A stretch of DNA of 64,000 nucleotides from Phoenix dactylifera (GCF_009389715.1 NW_024067908.1:124001-188000), one strand, 5' to 3'. Shown: positions 46,571 to 61,000, counted from the stretch's first letter. Numbers and translations: made by a program. The notes: generated by a model from the sequence alone, not told the origin.

Positions 46571-46949
46571 GGTGACAACGTGGCAAGCTTCTTCAAGGGT
46601 TCATTAAAAACAAAACTAAATAAGAATGATGTCAAATATAGTTAGTGCTTGCATTTGTACCCGGTGGGAAACTACTGTTTTGTTGTTCCATGGGAAGGAA
46701 AAATACAAAGTGAATTAAACTGAATTAGTTCCTTGGCTGATCTAGCAAGCCAAGGAGAACGGTCCAGTGCGATGGCCTGGTCCACTTGACCGGCCCAACT
46801 AGAGCTTGGCTCAGCACAAGCTTCCATCGAAAAAAAATGGAAAGAGTCAGAACAGAGAATCGCGATCCCCTGCCTGAACGGCTCAAACGGTCTCCACTGA
46901 GGCACAATTGGTGCGAACTCTCCGGTCTGGTGTGAATGGGTAGCGGCCG
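46571..46949. other. Intergenic, nothing recognised
   Basis: No coding pattern or repeat ends. Confidence 0.5.
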
Positions 46950-49290
46950 TTGGGGGCTGTTGTAATCGGCGAATGGCCGATCGGTGCCATCATTCGTCCG
47001 AGCTTATCCCCCTCCCAAGGATCCTATTTAAATCCCTCTTTCCCTCAGTCAACCCATTGCCGCTCACCTCCCCAGCTTCTTCCTTCTTCCTCCTTCTCCA
47101 GTGGTCGGCGAACCACCATGATCGACTACCACCGCCCTTTTTTTCTCTTTCTTCCTCTTTTCTCGCTTTAGAATTGCAGCAGCTTGTTACTGTGCTCACC
47201 GGAAATCAAGGCTGGCAACATCATCCGAGCCAAGGTAATGTTATAGCATTCTTTTCCTTTATCCTCTCTTCCTTCCACGGCCTCAAACCACCACTGTGGG
47301 CAAAGAAATTGGCCAAAAATCAGCTGAACTCCACTTCCTCTATTTTCTAATTTGTTTCTTCTTTTTTCCATCTATCTCCGTCGCCGGCGTTCATCGCCTA
47401 AGCCCAAGACCGATCCCTCATGTTGGTCTCTTGCCGGAGCTAGACCCCCAGTCGCTGGCAAACTAGTTGGGATCCGAGTACAACCGAGCCAAGTATCACT
47501 TCTCGGCCCTGTATTTAGGTTGAATTCGGCTGGCTGGCCGCCGCCGGCTACTCTTTGCTGCCGCCACCCCCACCTGCTGTCGCCTTGCTGGGCCACCATG
47601 GCCAGCCATCATCCACTCCCTTCCTTTCCTGTTTACCAAAAAAGAAAGAAAGAAAGAAGAAGAGAAGAACAAGAAGGGGAGGAGGAGAGAGAGCCCATCT
47701 CTCTCTTTTTTTTCTCTTTTCTCTCGCTTATTTCTCTCTCATCTCCATGTTTTTCTCCCTAAATAGATCTATGAATTCCAGTACGGGTCCGTCCACCTAT
47801 TTTATGGACTTGAGTCGACCCTCAAAGAGGCCCTGAATTGCACGGGTACTCGGGTAGCCTGTCGGACCGACCACCCCAGCTCGGTAGAGTGTTCCTAAAA
47901 CCTACTGATGATGAACCTTGTTGAACGATCTTGATCTTAATCGAGTTCATGCCCTATGATTCATTGTTCGATTCACCTAGGCCTGACCCACCTGGACCGT
48001 CGAGCGCCATCATCTAACTAATCGTCTATATTTCTTATTATTTTTAATTACATTCAAGTCATTGAATGAAAATTAATTTTATTTTTAATATTTTAAATAG
48101 GTCTAGCTAGGAGTCGCCTAGCGAAGTCTGACAATCTAAGATAAAAAAGGTAAGTAGACCTTATACTCCTTATTTTTCAAATTATCATGTTTTCTACGCA
48201 TAAAATTTATCCTCAAAAATATCATATTTTTCTTAAAATTATAGATCAGCATATATGTTATGATAATTATGTTTTATTATAAAAAAAAGTTCTATGAATG
48301 TCTTAATGAAAAAACTTTTTTATAAAATATGGATATGATTATTCCATTTAGTATTTTTCATCTATTTATGTGTATGTTTTAAGAAAAAAAGATATAAATT
48401 TTTTAAAGGCTCTCAAATAGCTATATATGATTTCTAGAATTGGGAAGATCGACTCCTGGAGCTAGCATCCATATGAGTACAAGCCCTGCTAGTGGGTATA
48501 AAGTTGTCATACGAAATATGAATCTATATCTATTGCAAACATGGGTACTGTCACAGGTATAAAGAGACCGTAGTACGAACATCTATGAGCAATATTTTGA
48601 ACTATGATATGCTAAATGGCAAAAAAATAATTTAAAAATTTATTTGCAAAATGAACTTATAAACATATTTATGAAATATGGATAATTTGTTCATGCATGA
48701 TCTGTTTTATGACTTATTTGATATATTGTACCATGAAATACATTATTATTGCTATAACTGCTATTTTTTTTAAATAATGCATTGACATCGAAAAACTTAT
48801 GCTTGATCCGATAAAGTAGTGTAAGATTTATTTACTAAGTTGTATTGTTCACATATCTATATTTTTTTTTCCAGGCGAGTAGGATTAGGATGGTCTAAGC
48901 TTAGAGTGCACTAGCAAGCTTGGCGATTTGTAGCAGAATATTTATTCTTTAGTTGGTTGTTAATTGTAGCTTAGTAATTTTTTAAATATTTGGATTTAGG
49001 TGCTCTGAACCGATGTTGAATGTTGAATTTGTTATCTAATAAATGATAAAATTGATTTTTTTATCTATTATATTTTATTGGAATTAGATTTGGAAGCTAA
49101 GATATAATGGTTGGCTTTATATCATTGTGAGAAGTACTTTTTGATGGTATAGCCATGTTATATTCTGAATTTGTAGCTTAACATCCACTTTGGCAACTCT
49201 CGCTAGTATACTCTTGGACTAGGATGGGGGCCGAAAGAGGAGCCAAAATGGCTTGTCAATGTCTCCGTAGCATTTGTTATTTATATTATT
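46950..49290 (+). mobile_element. Probable long LTR-type noncoding repeat
   Basis: About 2.3 kb without a conserved frame. It has a TATA-like CTATTTAAATCC (47025-47036), a CT-rich leader-like stretch and splice-like GT sites. It then turns into AT-rich sequence of a kind I recall from long Gypsy LTRs of palms (GGTATAAAGAGACC at 48557). Ends and duplications were not found, so the class is tentative; a noncoding transcript remains possible. Confidence 0.35.
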
Positions 49291-49867
49291 TAATAAATAC
49301 TTCTTTTTTCGAGATTAGGAAATATTAATTCTAACATTCTGTTTTATACCCATCTCACCTTTCGCTCAAACCGAAACCAAATCCCCACCACCTTACCCAA
49401 ATACCAAGAACGGATACAAACCCGAACAAACACTTGTGATATTTGATAACTATATTCTCACTTTTTGATTCCTCTAGGTTGCTGAATTTAGAACGTGAAC
49501 TAAGAGGTACTTCCATTAAAAATGCTATAAAGAAAGATTTAAAAGGATTTCAGGAAAGTGGGGCCAGATGAAAGGCTTCACATTGCAAGACTGGGCGTAG
49601 AGCGTCGACAAAAGGAAAGTCTTCCGCAATGAATTTAGCAGCCAGCAGTATATCTAAAACAAGTGTCAAGCACAGGTCCTTGGTTAGGTTTCCGGCATCA
49701 GATCTTGAGAACGAACGCAATATACATTAAATATTAATCATAATATATAGTATATTTTTAATCAGTCAAATATTGCACAAGATAACTATATTTATAATCT
49801 ATATATGGTCCATGAAATCATATATTATTTACATGTACAATTATTTTATACAATATAATACATCATT
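49291..49867. other. Intergenic AT-rich DNA, nothing recognised
   Basis: No coding pattern. Confidence 0.5.
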
Positions 49868-49872
49868 ATGAT

Positions 49873-50803
49873 TGATAGGGGGCAAAATGGATTGTCCTGC
49901 ACAAGGCAAGGGATCGTCCCATCCCGACCGGGCAGACCACAACACCGACCGGGTCATCCCATTCCGACCGAGGTCTTGCCCAGAACCAGCCCGATCTCGG
50001 ACTCCGCCGAAGGCCCAGTCGACCTCGGTCGGGCTCCTCCGCCGCTACGACCCGCAGCAACCTCTTCTGGTGCCTATAATGACGTTCCAGGCCTGAGCTC
50101 GGAATACCTTGTTGTGTCAACTGCGAGTCAAGAACTCCTTCGACCGCAAGAATATTCGCCCATAGTCGGGGCGCCCTTATATTCACCGACGCGCCTCGAC
50201 CGCCCTACCGAGCGAACCTCGGAATCAGGAAAGCGAGGCCGACCTCAGCACCCGCCAAGCCGACCTTGCCAAATATATGATGTGGCCTCTCATCGAGCTC
50301 AGCCTCACCCACGACTGCATCTACGTGCGTGCCTAAGCCCGCCTACATGGCCGTACATTACCACGTCACCACGTCATGCTTTGCTTGCTGGCCAACGACA
50401 GCCAAGGATAACGCCATGCAGCTCCAACCTAATCCGTCACACCTATCAACGCCTTACCGTCCACAGGAACAGTCTACACCGTGCGCCTCAAGCAAGCTCT
50501 AACTACGCGCCATCTATCTAAAATCCATCTCCTCCTATGATGAGAACGGGCCATACTTCTGCCACCTAAACATCTCTACAGAGACTATAGATAGCCCCCA
50601 TCAAGTAACGCAAGGGGGACCCTTTTTCGGGGACCAACTAAAATCCACTCTAACTTGTGCAGGTACACTATCGCGCGGGGGGTGGTGAAACTTTGTGCAG
50701 GTACACCGTCGCGCGGGAGGTGGCTCTCCTTCCTCTGCTCCAGCCGGCAGCTCCCTTGACTCCCCCGGCGTGGTCACCCTCGCGCCAAATTTGAACAACA
50801 ACA
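49873..50803 (+). mobile_element. Solo LTR with exact 5-bp target duplication
   Basis: 931 bp from TGATAGGGGGCAAAATGG to TTTGAACAACAACA (TG...CA). ATGAT flanks it at 49868-49872 and 50804-50808. TATA-like CTATAGATAG is at 50585-50594. No internal region adjoins. A 39-bp tandem duplication (TTGTGCAGGTACAC...GTCGCGCGGG) lies at about 50655-50730. Same family as 42303-43050, diverged. Confidence 0.88.
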
Positions 50804-50808
50804 ATGAT

Positions 50809-52080
50809 TATTATTATATCTAAACTTATAGTATATAAGTATAATAATTTATATAAATAAATATAAAATATGAGTGATCTCTTTCTGATATCACTATCTA
50901 ACAATAGGAAAGCGTCTCCTCTTGAGTACTGCTTTGTTTTGAGAATTCATGACAGACAAAAGTCCAGGAGAGTTGCAGCATGGTTTTGCTATGAAGTTTG
51001 CAGCCAACAGCTCATCATGGACCTAGAACATGTCAGACTTTGGCACCACAACATTGCGAACAGCTGCAGCGAAAAAGTTAAGCGAACTTGGAGGTTATGC
51101 TAGTTAAGCCTACAAAGCGCGAAGCTACATGGAAGCCGTCAGGATGATTAAAGGTCAGATATCAAGTTTTGCAAGGGAAGGACGCCTAAACTTACAAGTT
51201 GTTTATGATTTTGCAGTAACTGAATGCTGTCTATAACCTTCCAAATGAGTTCTGAGAACAAAGCATAAAATCATAAAAACCACTTTGTAGCTTTTTGAAA
51301 GGTTTTGACAACAAAATTGTCAACAGTTCAGCAGCAGTTAGACTATAACTTGTATCGGCAGGAAAATGACATACAACAGACCATTATCTCGCTAAAATGT
51401 CCAAAAGTTTTTTCCTCGTTTGTTGCTGCACTATGTTGGTAACTATGCTGTTATGGCAAGAAATACTGTTACACCAAGAAATAATGAATAACAGCAGTAA
51501 GATAAATACTAGATAGTAGCTATTGTGGGAAAATATGGTATCACCATAAAAAAATATAACAGTTACATAACAAACGACGGGCATAAATTTTCTTGTTATA
51601 ATTTCACATTATTATAGAATATTCTTAAATGAGTTCAAAAATAGCCATTACAACTTTATAACACTTGGTCACCAACCCACCTTGTATGTACAATGCATCT
51701 TCATATTATGTAACCATCATATCTACATAATGTAGAAAGGCGCACAGAACTGCAGACTGCTATAGGATTATGAGTACCATAATTTAAAAGCATGAGAGAA
51801 GACATTTTCTGGCTTCAGATAATAAATGGCACATTTTAGAGTTCTGTGATCAAAGAGCAAAGCAAAAAAAAGGCTAAAATTCTAAAATTGAGAAGGGCTA
51901 CAAATATGTCATATTCACAATAGAAATTGTTTTAGTTCGAAAGAATAACCCAACAAACTATTCCACTTATGAAGTTTTGAGGTAGCAATATAGCTCAAGC
52001 AACAACAATGCTCGATACCACCAGCTTCAAAAGAATTCAATAGCCATGTATCAATGTAAGGCCATACTATCAAAAACCAT
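50809..52080. other. Downstream flank of the ABCC13 gene, nothing recognised
   Basis: AT-rich, no conserved frame. Confidence 0.5.
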
Positions 52081-52084
52081 ATCT

Positions 52085-52310
52085 AAGGGTTCAAAAAGTG
52101 CAAGAACAACTCTATCAAGTCACAAAAACAAAAAAATATAGTTGCAGCATGTGAAAGACAGAAATTTCAGAACAGTTTAGATACTAAATGGTGGCATTTG
52201 AAGTACCATACAGATATCATAGTGGAGGCATTTGCTTCCAAAATCATTTTGCATTCGCATTGTAGATGTCCGAAGCTTGGATATCTAGAGATAAGCCTCA
52301 GAAGAAGAAT
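52085..52310 (-). pseudogene. Decayed duplicate of the last ABCC13 exon and its 3' flank
   Basis: The stretch repeats 52525-52850: both contain CTATCAAGTCACAAA, then TACAGRWAWCATAGTGGA, then CATTGTAGATG, then ATCTAGAG and a TCAGAAGAA. The part equal to the real last exon is at about 52258-52310, but its frame and stop codon are lost (GCATTGT instead of TCACATTGT). Confidence 0.75.
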
Positions 52311-52766
52311 CCAATAGCCATGTTGCATTCAATGGACAAGCTCCATTGGTTCCCAATTTTTCATCCTAAAGTTTCAATTATATTGCAGAACTCGAAGCTT
52401 TGGGACACCTTTTATAGAAACAAACTGTGGTCTCACCTATTCTCCTCGCATGTTGACAATATTCAATCTATAAAGTTCACTTTTGAGAGTACAGCTCGGA
52501 TTAACAAGCATATCAATGGATTAAAAAGAGCACAGGAACAACCCTATCAAGTCACAAACACAAAAGAATATAATTGCAACATGACAGAAATTTCAATATA
52601 GTCTAAATGAGACTGATCCAAGCAGTAACATATCTTCATTACATCATCTATGATCTTTCAGGTGGTAAATTGATGCAGCAATCTCGTCTTAGTGACAAAA
52701 CCTTAGCATTTAAAAGACCATACAGGAAACATAGTGGATGCATTAGCTTCAAAAATCATTTCTCAT

Positions 52767-55056
52767 TCACATTGTAGATGCTCGAGCAAAGCTCGAAAAT
52801 CTAGAGTATTCATCTTTCAGAAGAACTTGTGGGTTTCCTTGTTCAACCTACAAAGAGATCAACAATACAATAATTAAAAAGAAAAGAAAGGAAAAAAGGG
52901 CTTTCAATTGATATCATATCAAATAAATCATGTTAGCGTTCACAAAGCAGATATAGGCAACAACTACGTGATCACATATAACAAATATCAACTTAGATGC
53001 AATTATAGACAATAGTAGTTATGATAAAGCATCAGTGTGAACAATGGGACATCAATTATATCATCCATTTTGTCGCACAGGGGTTTGAACATTAACATAA
53101 TTGATATTCATAATATAGATGTATGTACATCTATATTATGAATATACCCAATTGTGTCCCTTTGTTGTGTATGCATGTTGTTGTTTTGGTCAGGTGAGGG
53201 CATGGGGTGGGAGGTGGGCTGCTTGTATGAACCTTTTTCTCCTCCTTTTCAACCCTTTTTCCTCTTACAAGTTTTTTGGGTTTCCTTGTTATCTTTTATT
53301 TTCCACCACACTGTTCCTTTCTGACATTGTTCTTTTGTTTCATGTTTGTTTTAACCATTGAGCTCTTTCCCATCTCAGCATTGTTTGATGATCTTTGAGA
53401 AGCCTCTCGCTGACTTCTGCATCAACCACTGGTTCTTCAAATATTCCTTGTTGGTTTGATTCTTTAAGATCAATCTTTCTTTTACTGTCGGAAGCTCTAA
53501 CTCCACTCATTTTGACTGCCCTTTATCACCTCCGTTATGCCTCTCGGATGCTTCATGAGAATATCTATCTCCTATACTATTCAGCTCAATAGCAGACACC
53601 AACTACTTTGGGATTAAGACTTAGTTGAGTCTTAAAAATAAAGTTATACAGTTATCTAGAAAACTCCATGAATATGGAGAGGCAGAATACAATAATACCA
53701 TTAGAAAATGAATATAGAAAAAACAAACATAGAATAGTACTTATAAAAGATACAATTAGACAAAAAAGCCAAAAAGTTCTAAAAATTTCTCTTAGAAAAT
53801 GGGGCAATAAAGGGGCTCATGTATGACCTAAGAGTTTGAGAATAGCATGGGAAGACAATAGAAGTCCAGGATGGAGCAAGTGAAAAAGAACTTGAAGTGT
53901 CCCTTGTGATGGAACTTATGACCTTAGGCAAGGATGAATGCTTAAAAACAATGTGCACCAACTTCATCGAATAAATGAAATTAGGTTACTGGTTATGATC
54001 AGTATTCTAATATTTAGCTATAAACCTACAGATTCTTGTCAAATAACAATAATGATTAAAATATTTGAGCAGAACTTTCTCCCTCTCTCTCTATATACAT
54101 AAATTGGATATACATATGAAAATTGGTTTAATCTTACCAGGTTCCCATGGTCAAGAATTAAAATCTCGTCCATGCTCAACACCGTAGAAATGCGATGTGC
54201 TATTGTCAAAACTGTCATGCCGTTACATTCATTGGAAATTGTATTTTGTAGTATCATTGCTGTCTGAGTGTCAACATTGGCTGTGCACTCATCCAAACAA
54301 AGTATCTGCATTAAAAAAAGTGGTCTGTTAAGCAAGATTTTAATTGAATTTTCCTAGCTATGGTTAAAAAATAACCTGCAAGACGAAGAATAGCAATGTT
54401 TGAGTTAGATATATAATGCAACTTAAGTTACTCTTAAGCCTTAACAATATTGATTGATAACCATTTGTGAGACACTAATGAATTCTTGTATAAAAAAATA
54501 ATCTGATGCTAACTATTGTTTTCAATCATTGATTATCAGCATGCTTTTCAAGCACCATGCCACAATATTGTGATCAGATGAGTACATAAAAAAAGAAAAC
54601 TTTTTGAGAATAAAATATATAAAATTGTAAAACAGGGTCTATGCTGAAAATTATAAAGTACACAAGACAGAATCAAACTTTCAATTTTGTAAAGAACAAT
54701 CTATGCGGAAAATCCTGGTTCAGAAGTATAAATATCAAACATCTATATAATAACCACCATACTCTAAAACTTAGTCTTATGTTTGAGATACCTTATCTGC
54801 TATTTTCAGCCATTGGGCCAGTTGATTTCAATGGTATAGGCATATAGCATATATGTTGCACTTAAGATCACAAATTCATCAATCAGTCATTGGGGCATTA
54901 TCCAAATGAGAAGAAAAAGATGAGCATAGCAACGTCTGCTGTGCCGGTACCAGGCCCCGTACCGGTTGCCCGGCGGCACGGGTTAGTATGGCCCTGCGCC
55001 ATGTTGTGTCGGCTCTGTACCGACACAGTGGAGGCGGGAGAGAGGAAGAACGGAAA

Positions 55057-55092
<36 letters not shown>

Positions 55093-58000
55093 TGCAAGGG
55101 AGGGAGAGAGAGGAAGAGGGAGGAGAGAAGATGGTCGGGGCCAGCCGGCGAAGGCCGGGGAGCCTCCACGCGGGGCCATCCTGCGAAGGCCGGGGAGCAT
55201 GGTATGCTGTACCGATCGGTACAGGTCGGTACCGGGCGTACCGTACCCGTACCGATGGATACCGGTATCGGTACGCCAGTGTCGGTACGCCTGACGTACC
55301 GCGTACCGTACCGTACCGACATTCGGTACGCTTATGCTAGTGCGGCGCCGGTACGGGGTTCGGTACCGGCACGGCGAACCTTGCCGGGGAGCCTCCGCCT
55401 CCTCTGCGCGGAGACTCCCCGGCCTTCGCTGGACGGTTGGCCTCTCTCCTCCTTCCTCTCCCTCCCTCCTCCGCTCTCTTTTCCTCTTTTTCCTTCTCCT
55501 TCTCCCCCTCCGGCGATGGGTCTCGGTTTCATTGCCAGAACCATCCCGGTCCACCGCCGGTACGGCTCTGGACGCCCCAACCCGGACGGTTCGGGACGCT
55601 CCGAACCGGGCAGTTCAGGATGGTTCCGCCGACTGTGGAGCATAGATTGATTTGAATAGCAGGAGAGTATGCATGTGTGCATGCACACACGATCTATGCT
55701 TGAAATCTTGGATCGCATTTTGGCATTATAAATATCAAACATCTATATCAGATATGGTATAAGCATATAGTATATACATTTTACTTTAGATCACAAACTC
55801 AAATTGGTGATTGATGCATTATCCAATTGAAAAGGAAAAAAAACTGCAGATAAATTGACTTGTGATGGCATGAGAAGTTGGATGTGTCCTCCTTGTTTAA
55901 GAACCAAGACTTCTTATGCCACTTCAATATATTTAAGAATACCATTGGAGATACGTATTCTATGCACAAGTATGCATGCACACTCAGACACAAACAACAT
56001 ATGAGCAATGATAACCATACTCTGAAACTTACTCTTCTGTTTGAAGTCAGCATATACATTGTATTAAGAACACGAACTTATCAATTGTTGATGGATGCAT
56101 TATCAATTGAGAAGAGGAAAAAACACATATAAATTGACCATCATGGCATGAGAGCGAGCATGTGCGCCCCTTGCTTAAGAACTGAAACTTTTCCGCCACA
56201 TATAGAATATTTAAGAAAATTGTTGGAGACAGAACATGGAAGGTTATAGCCTTTGTAATTATATATGTAGGGCATTTTTCCACAATAGTGGATTTTCTTG
56301 CAAACAATGCGGCCTTGCATCTACAAACTTCATGGTGTAAAGCAATAGAATTACCTTCCAAGCTTGATACAGATTCAGACTTCGTATTGGAGATTGACAA
56401 ATCTGATGTCAATTTGTGTCATTGGTTTCTACCTGTGTGACCTCAGGTCTGCATGATTTCAGTCAATGGCAACATCTACCATATAGTGGTCAAAATCTTG
56501 CAACATGATCACTGACTGGCATGAAGTATTCATGCCAGGTAGCCTACCATCCACATGACCCACTTGATTGTCATATTCCACAACAAGGAGTAAGAATCAC
56601 ATCTGTTGTGTCATATTCCACAACAATGGCAACATCCTCATCCGCCCACTACATGTTGCAACATGCACAATAGTCACTGGTTCTGCAGAAAGTGCACTAT
56701 TATGATGAAACCACATTTTGCTCAACAGCTGTTTTTGGCAACACTCTTCATAGCTTAAATGTTGGTTTGACTGAACTTCATTACATCCACATTGGTAAGC
56801 TAAATAGACAAATAATTATGCAAAATAAAGTAAAACAGCTACAGCCTTCCAGGAAATAAGTAGCCATAGGAAAGGCAAGAATTAACTTTAATTAAATTTG
56901 GTTGTCCTTTCAGGTGAAATATATATTGATCTCACTACCTCAGTCTTTATTTTCCCCTGTTTACTGTTTAATCCCACAGCCAACACCCAATCACTATAAT
57001 TTTCGCCATAAATTAAACTAGAAACTCTCAGCAATAGTCTACACATCCTACTAAAACAACTGCTCAAAAAAATAAATCTAGAAGTCGGAAGAGTCCTATC
57101 AACCAAAGTAGTAGAAGCTCCATCATGTTATTCATTTCGCTGCAGCAAAATTATCTCGGAAATTTGAGAACATATGCTCCCAGGTTTAATATCCCATATA
57201 ATATTTTGTTAAAGCTAATAGCAAACATAAACTCCTGCCCACATTCCTAGGAAATTATACTGGTCAACAATTGAGGAACACAGCTTTGGGAAGTTCCCTA
57301 TGTTGTACTTTTTTTAATCTAAACAAATCCAGATTTATCTGTCACATAGCTAAACAGGTACAGGCATATGTACGCATAGCACAGTATAATGAAGCAAATA
57401 AGAAACTATTCCCAAACAGGAGAAAATGTTTACAAAACCCATTGTTAGTATTAGCAGCACCAGTATAACAACTAAACCATATCCAAAGAGGAGAAACTAA
57501 TGTCAAACACAAAATAATGTGTGCTCTGTTCAGAAGCTATACTGGTCAATGGCTTTGTGGAGGATGTTTATGTTGTACTAATTCATATATAAACAGACCC
57601 AGGCAAATCAATTAATAATGCCAGTATAATTGAGAAACAATAAGCAAACAGGAGAAAATGTTGATTTAGGAACTTCCTGTGGTTGCATTTAGGTGAAGGC
57701 ATGCATACTACAGCTGTTCATATGTATTATATTTCTATACAGACAGAATACATTAAATACCTACAAAGTTACAATTCTTAATTTCTTATGCATGATAAGT
57801 CATATTGGAGTGTCTTACCTTAGAAGACTTAACAATTGCCCGTGCAAGGCATATAAGCTGCCGCTGACCAACTGAAAATGATGTGCCGCTTTCTTTTACA
57901 GGAAGGTCAAGTCCACCAGCTAATTCTATCTCAGCTTTAATATGGCATTTCTGAAGAGCTTCCCAGATTTTTTCATCTGTTGTCATACCAGATGGGTCTA

Positions 58001-61000
58001 GGTTTTCCCTAGGACATGCGGAAGACAAAATTAAAAACCTTGCATGCTTAAAATTAAATACATGAAATAGGAAGTACATGGTACATGTTATGTACTAAAA
58101 TCCCATGCATTAAAGAGACTACAAACATGTTAATTTGAGAAACATAGAAAAAAAGAAAAACTAATCTTTTAGAGGGATCATAATACAAACTTCATTGCTT
58201 GGAGGTACCTTAGAGAGCCTTCGAATAAGAATGGGCTTTGGGGAACCACTGCAAAATGTCCACGAAGATTCCTGACAGAAATATCAGCCACATCAACGCC
58301 ATCAACTAAAATGTGCCCATTACAAATGGGAGTAAGGCGAAAGAGTGCATTAAGTAAACTGGATTTTCCAGCTCCTGTCCTTCCAACAACTCCGACCTAG
58401 CATGGTATAATAAACAATGGTCAGAAAAGATACTGCAAACAATCTCAAAAGCAAGTGCAATAACACCTGAAGCACTGATCAGATAACATGCATCCATAGT
58501 GCAATCTATCAACTAAATTGATGTTTGCATTTCTGTAACAGATCTCCACAATGCACTGACCTGCATGCCTGCTGCAATATAAAATGAAACATCATTTAGA
58601 GCAGCTGGCAATGATGGCTTATATCTAAGAGTAACATGTTCAAATTCAATCTGTCCTTGCATAGGCCATTCTGGATGCACAGATCGTGATCCCTGAAGTC
58701 CTTCTTGAGGAATATCCATGTACTACAAAAAGTAGAAAATGCATCAGTGATAGGTCAACATTTGAATGAACCATATAAAGATTATCAATTCACCTCAACC
58801 ACTCTCTCAACAGAAACCATTTCCTTCTCTGTCTCTGTGAAACTAGTAAGAAAACTGCTCAACAATGAGACAACTGGCGCTGCATAAGACAGGGCCAAGC
58901 CTACCTGCAGTCAATCAAACTATCCCTAAGTTTTAGACAGGCATAAGTTTGAGATGACCTCTACAAATATCGACTTTGCTCATTTGCTGAAATTAAGACC
59001 TAAAGAATGTGGCTTTTAACAGTCAAGAATATGTTTCATGGGAAAACTTACCAGTCCAGGTGTACCAAAGCTAAGTGGAAAATTGCCACGGCAGCCAACA
59101 ACAGCCATCACGGCAATGAATAAAATAACAAATGCTGCCAGCAACTAAAACATTTCTCTGGTCATTGCAACAAATATGACTCTTGAAAACAACCACTATT
59201 AGTGACGAAAGCTAAATATCCTATACAACCAGCTGCTTCAAGTGGCTGATTATATGCAAGGGAGTTCAATAGTACAGAATGAATATGTACTGCTAAAAAT
59301 AATAAAAAAGAAAGAACCATACTTGGAGTCGCAGAGAGAGCCACAAACTTGCTGTTAGTTCGGAATAGGAAGTTTGCTGATACAATGTGATATGCTCCAT
59401 GAATCTAGCCAGGAAAAATTCCTGTCCATTTACCTCATTAGGTGAAAAATTTATGTCTCAAAATAGAAGTTCTGAAAGTTTTATTAAAATTTGGAAGTCA
59501 AAACGAAATTATTGGAAGTATTAAAAATTATGCTAAAGCAAGCTGCAGGCCTTCAAATCGACTTCACAAGAAAGATATCTATCATTCATGCCATCCTAAA
59601 TTTGCATAATTAAACTCTTCACATGCTTGATATTACTTATAGCCATGGTATGCCGTACCATACCAGACGGTACCGGACATACAATACTGTACCAATTTGA
59701 TACCGGTACGGGCTGCGTACTGACCCTTGGTATGCCAAAAAAATTCCTACCGTATCGTACCGTACCAACACTATGCTAGTGTGGCACCGATACGGGGTCC
59801 GGTATTGGTACGGCGAACCTTGCTTATAGCTATTGAGAACTCACACCATTTGAAATCAAAACTGTAAGTTCTAGGAACTCTCACCCATTATAAGAGGACA
59901 TGATTATGTGATGAATTTGCTAGGCTACTTTCATGTTCTCTTTACAGTGTGGGAGGTAATGCCTGGATATAGTAATGCTTGGATGGTGCTTAAATATCAT
60001 AACCGTGGTAAAAGATGAACAAATTCATTTACTTGACCACTATTAATATAATATGATATCTGCACAGCTCATCACAAATACATGCAACTGTTAAAATATG
60101 TACATGTCATATATAACTAATATTTAGATATTTGCCAATATAGACCCTGCTGGTGCCAACATAAATATTGGGTGTGTTACTAGGGATTCAATTTTTCCCT
60201 AAAAAGTACATGCAGATTCAAGAATGTTCAAAAGAAAATTAGGCCTAAAAAATTTTTAAGTTTCATTAGATGCTTGTAGATAATTTTTAATATCACCTTT
60301 TTTCTTATACATTGATTATAATGCTCTTCCTCCATTCACCAGGTATCTTATCATTCTCTAAAATTTTATCAAATAAATTTGTCAACAAAGTTAGTCCCAC
60401 ATCACTAAACACTTCCAAACTTGAATATGGATTCCATCAGATCCAGCCATTTTTCTTATTTTCATCCATTTCATGCCTCATTTACCTCAGATACTCTAAT
60501 TCTACATATAACTTAACATTTCTATCCTCAATGGAACTAGTAAGGTATCCTAAATTGTCTTAACTTCCATTACATAGCTTATCAAAATAACCTCTCCATC
60601 TTTCTTTGGTCCACCTTCCTTTACGAAAACTCTTTGCTCCTCATCTTTGATGCATTTAACCTGAGTCAAGTCTCTAGTTTTCCTTTCTCTTAGTCTTGCA
60701 ATCTTATAGGAATCTTTTCCCCCAAATTTAGTTTCTAACTTATATAACTCTTCATGCATCTTGAACCTACCTTCTCGTACCACTTTCTTAATTCCTTCTT
60801 AGCCACCTCATAGGCTCATAGCCTTCATATGTGCCTCCACTCCTCCATTTAGATAGTCTTCTACAGCATTCTCTTTTTGCCTTAACCGCCAATGTAATCA
60901 TCCCATCTATATTAAATTATTTTAAGTTTCATTAGAGGCTTGTAGATAATTTTTAATAGCAACGTAACCATCTCATCTATACTAGAGTAACTATTGTGAA

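Larger units (their letters stand above)
54731..56170. repeat. Three diverged direct copies of intron sequence, one split by hAT elements
   Basis: Shared blocks such as AAATATCAAACATCTATAT (about 54729 and 55729), ACCATACTCTRAAACTTA (about 54757 and 56011), GATGCATTATCMAATTGA (about 55812 and 56093) and GGCATGAGA (about 55866, 56143) occur in order. Intron duplication came before the hAT insertion at 54930. Confidence 0.65.

Noticed and set aside
49868-50521. 217-codon frame
   Set aside because: It lies wholly inside the solo LTR, which is noncoding in this family; the sister LTR does not keep the frame.
42303-50803. One full LTR retrotransposon using the two LTRs as its ends
   Set aside because: The LTRs differ substantially, have different flanking 5-mers, and a LINE plus a host-like gene lie between them.
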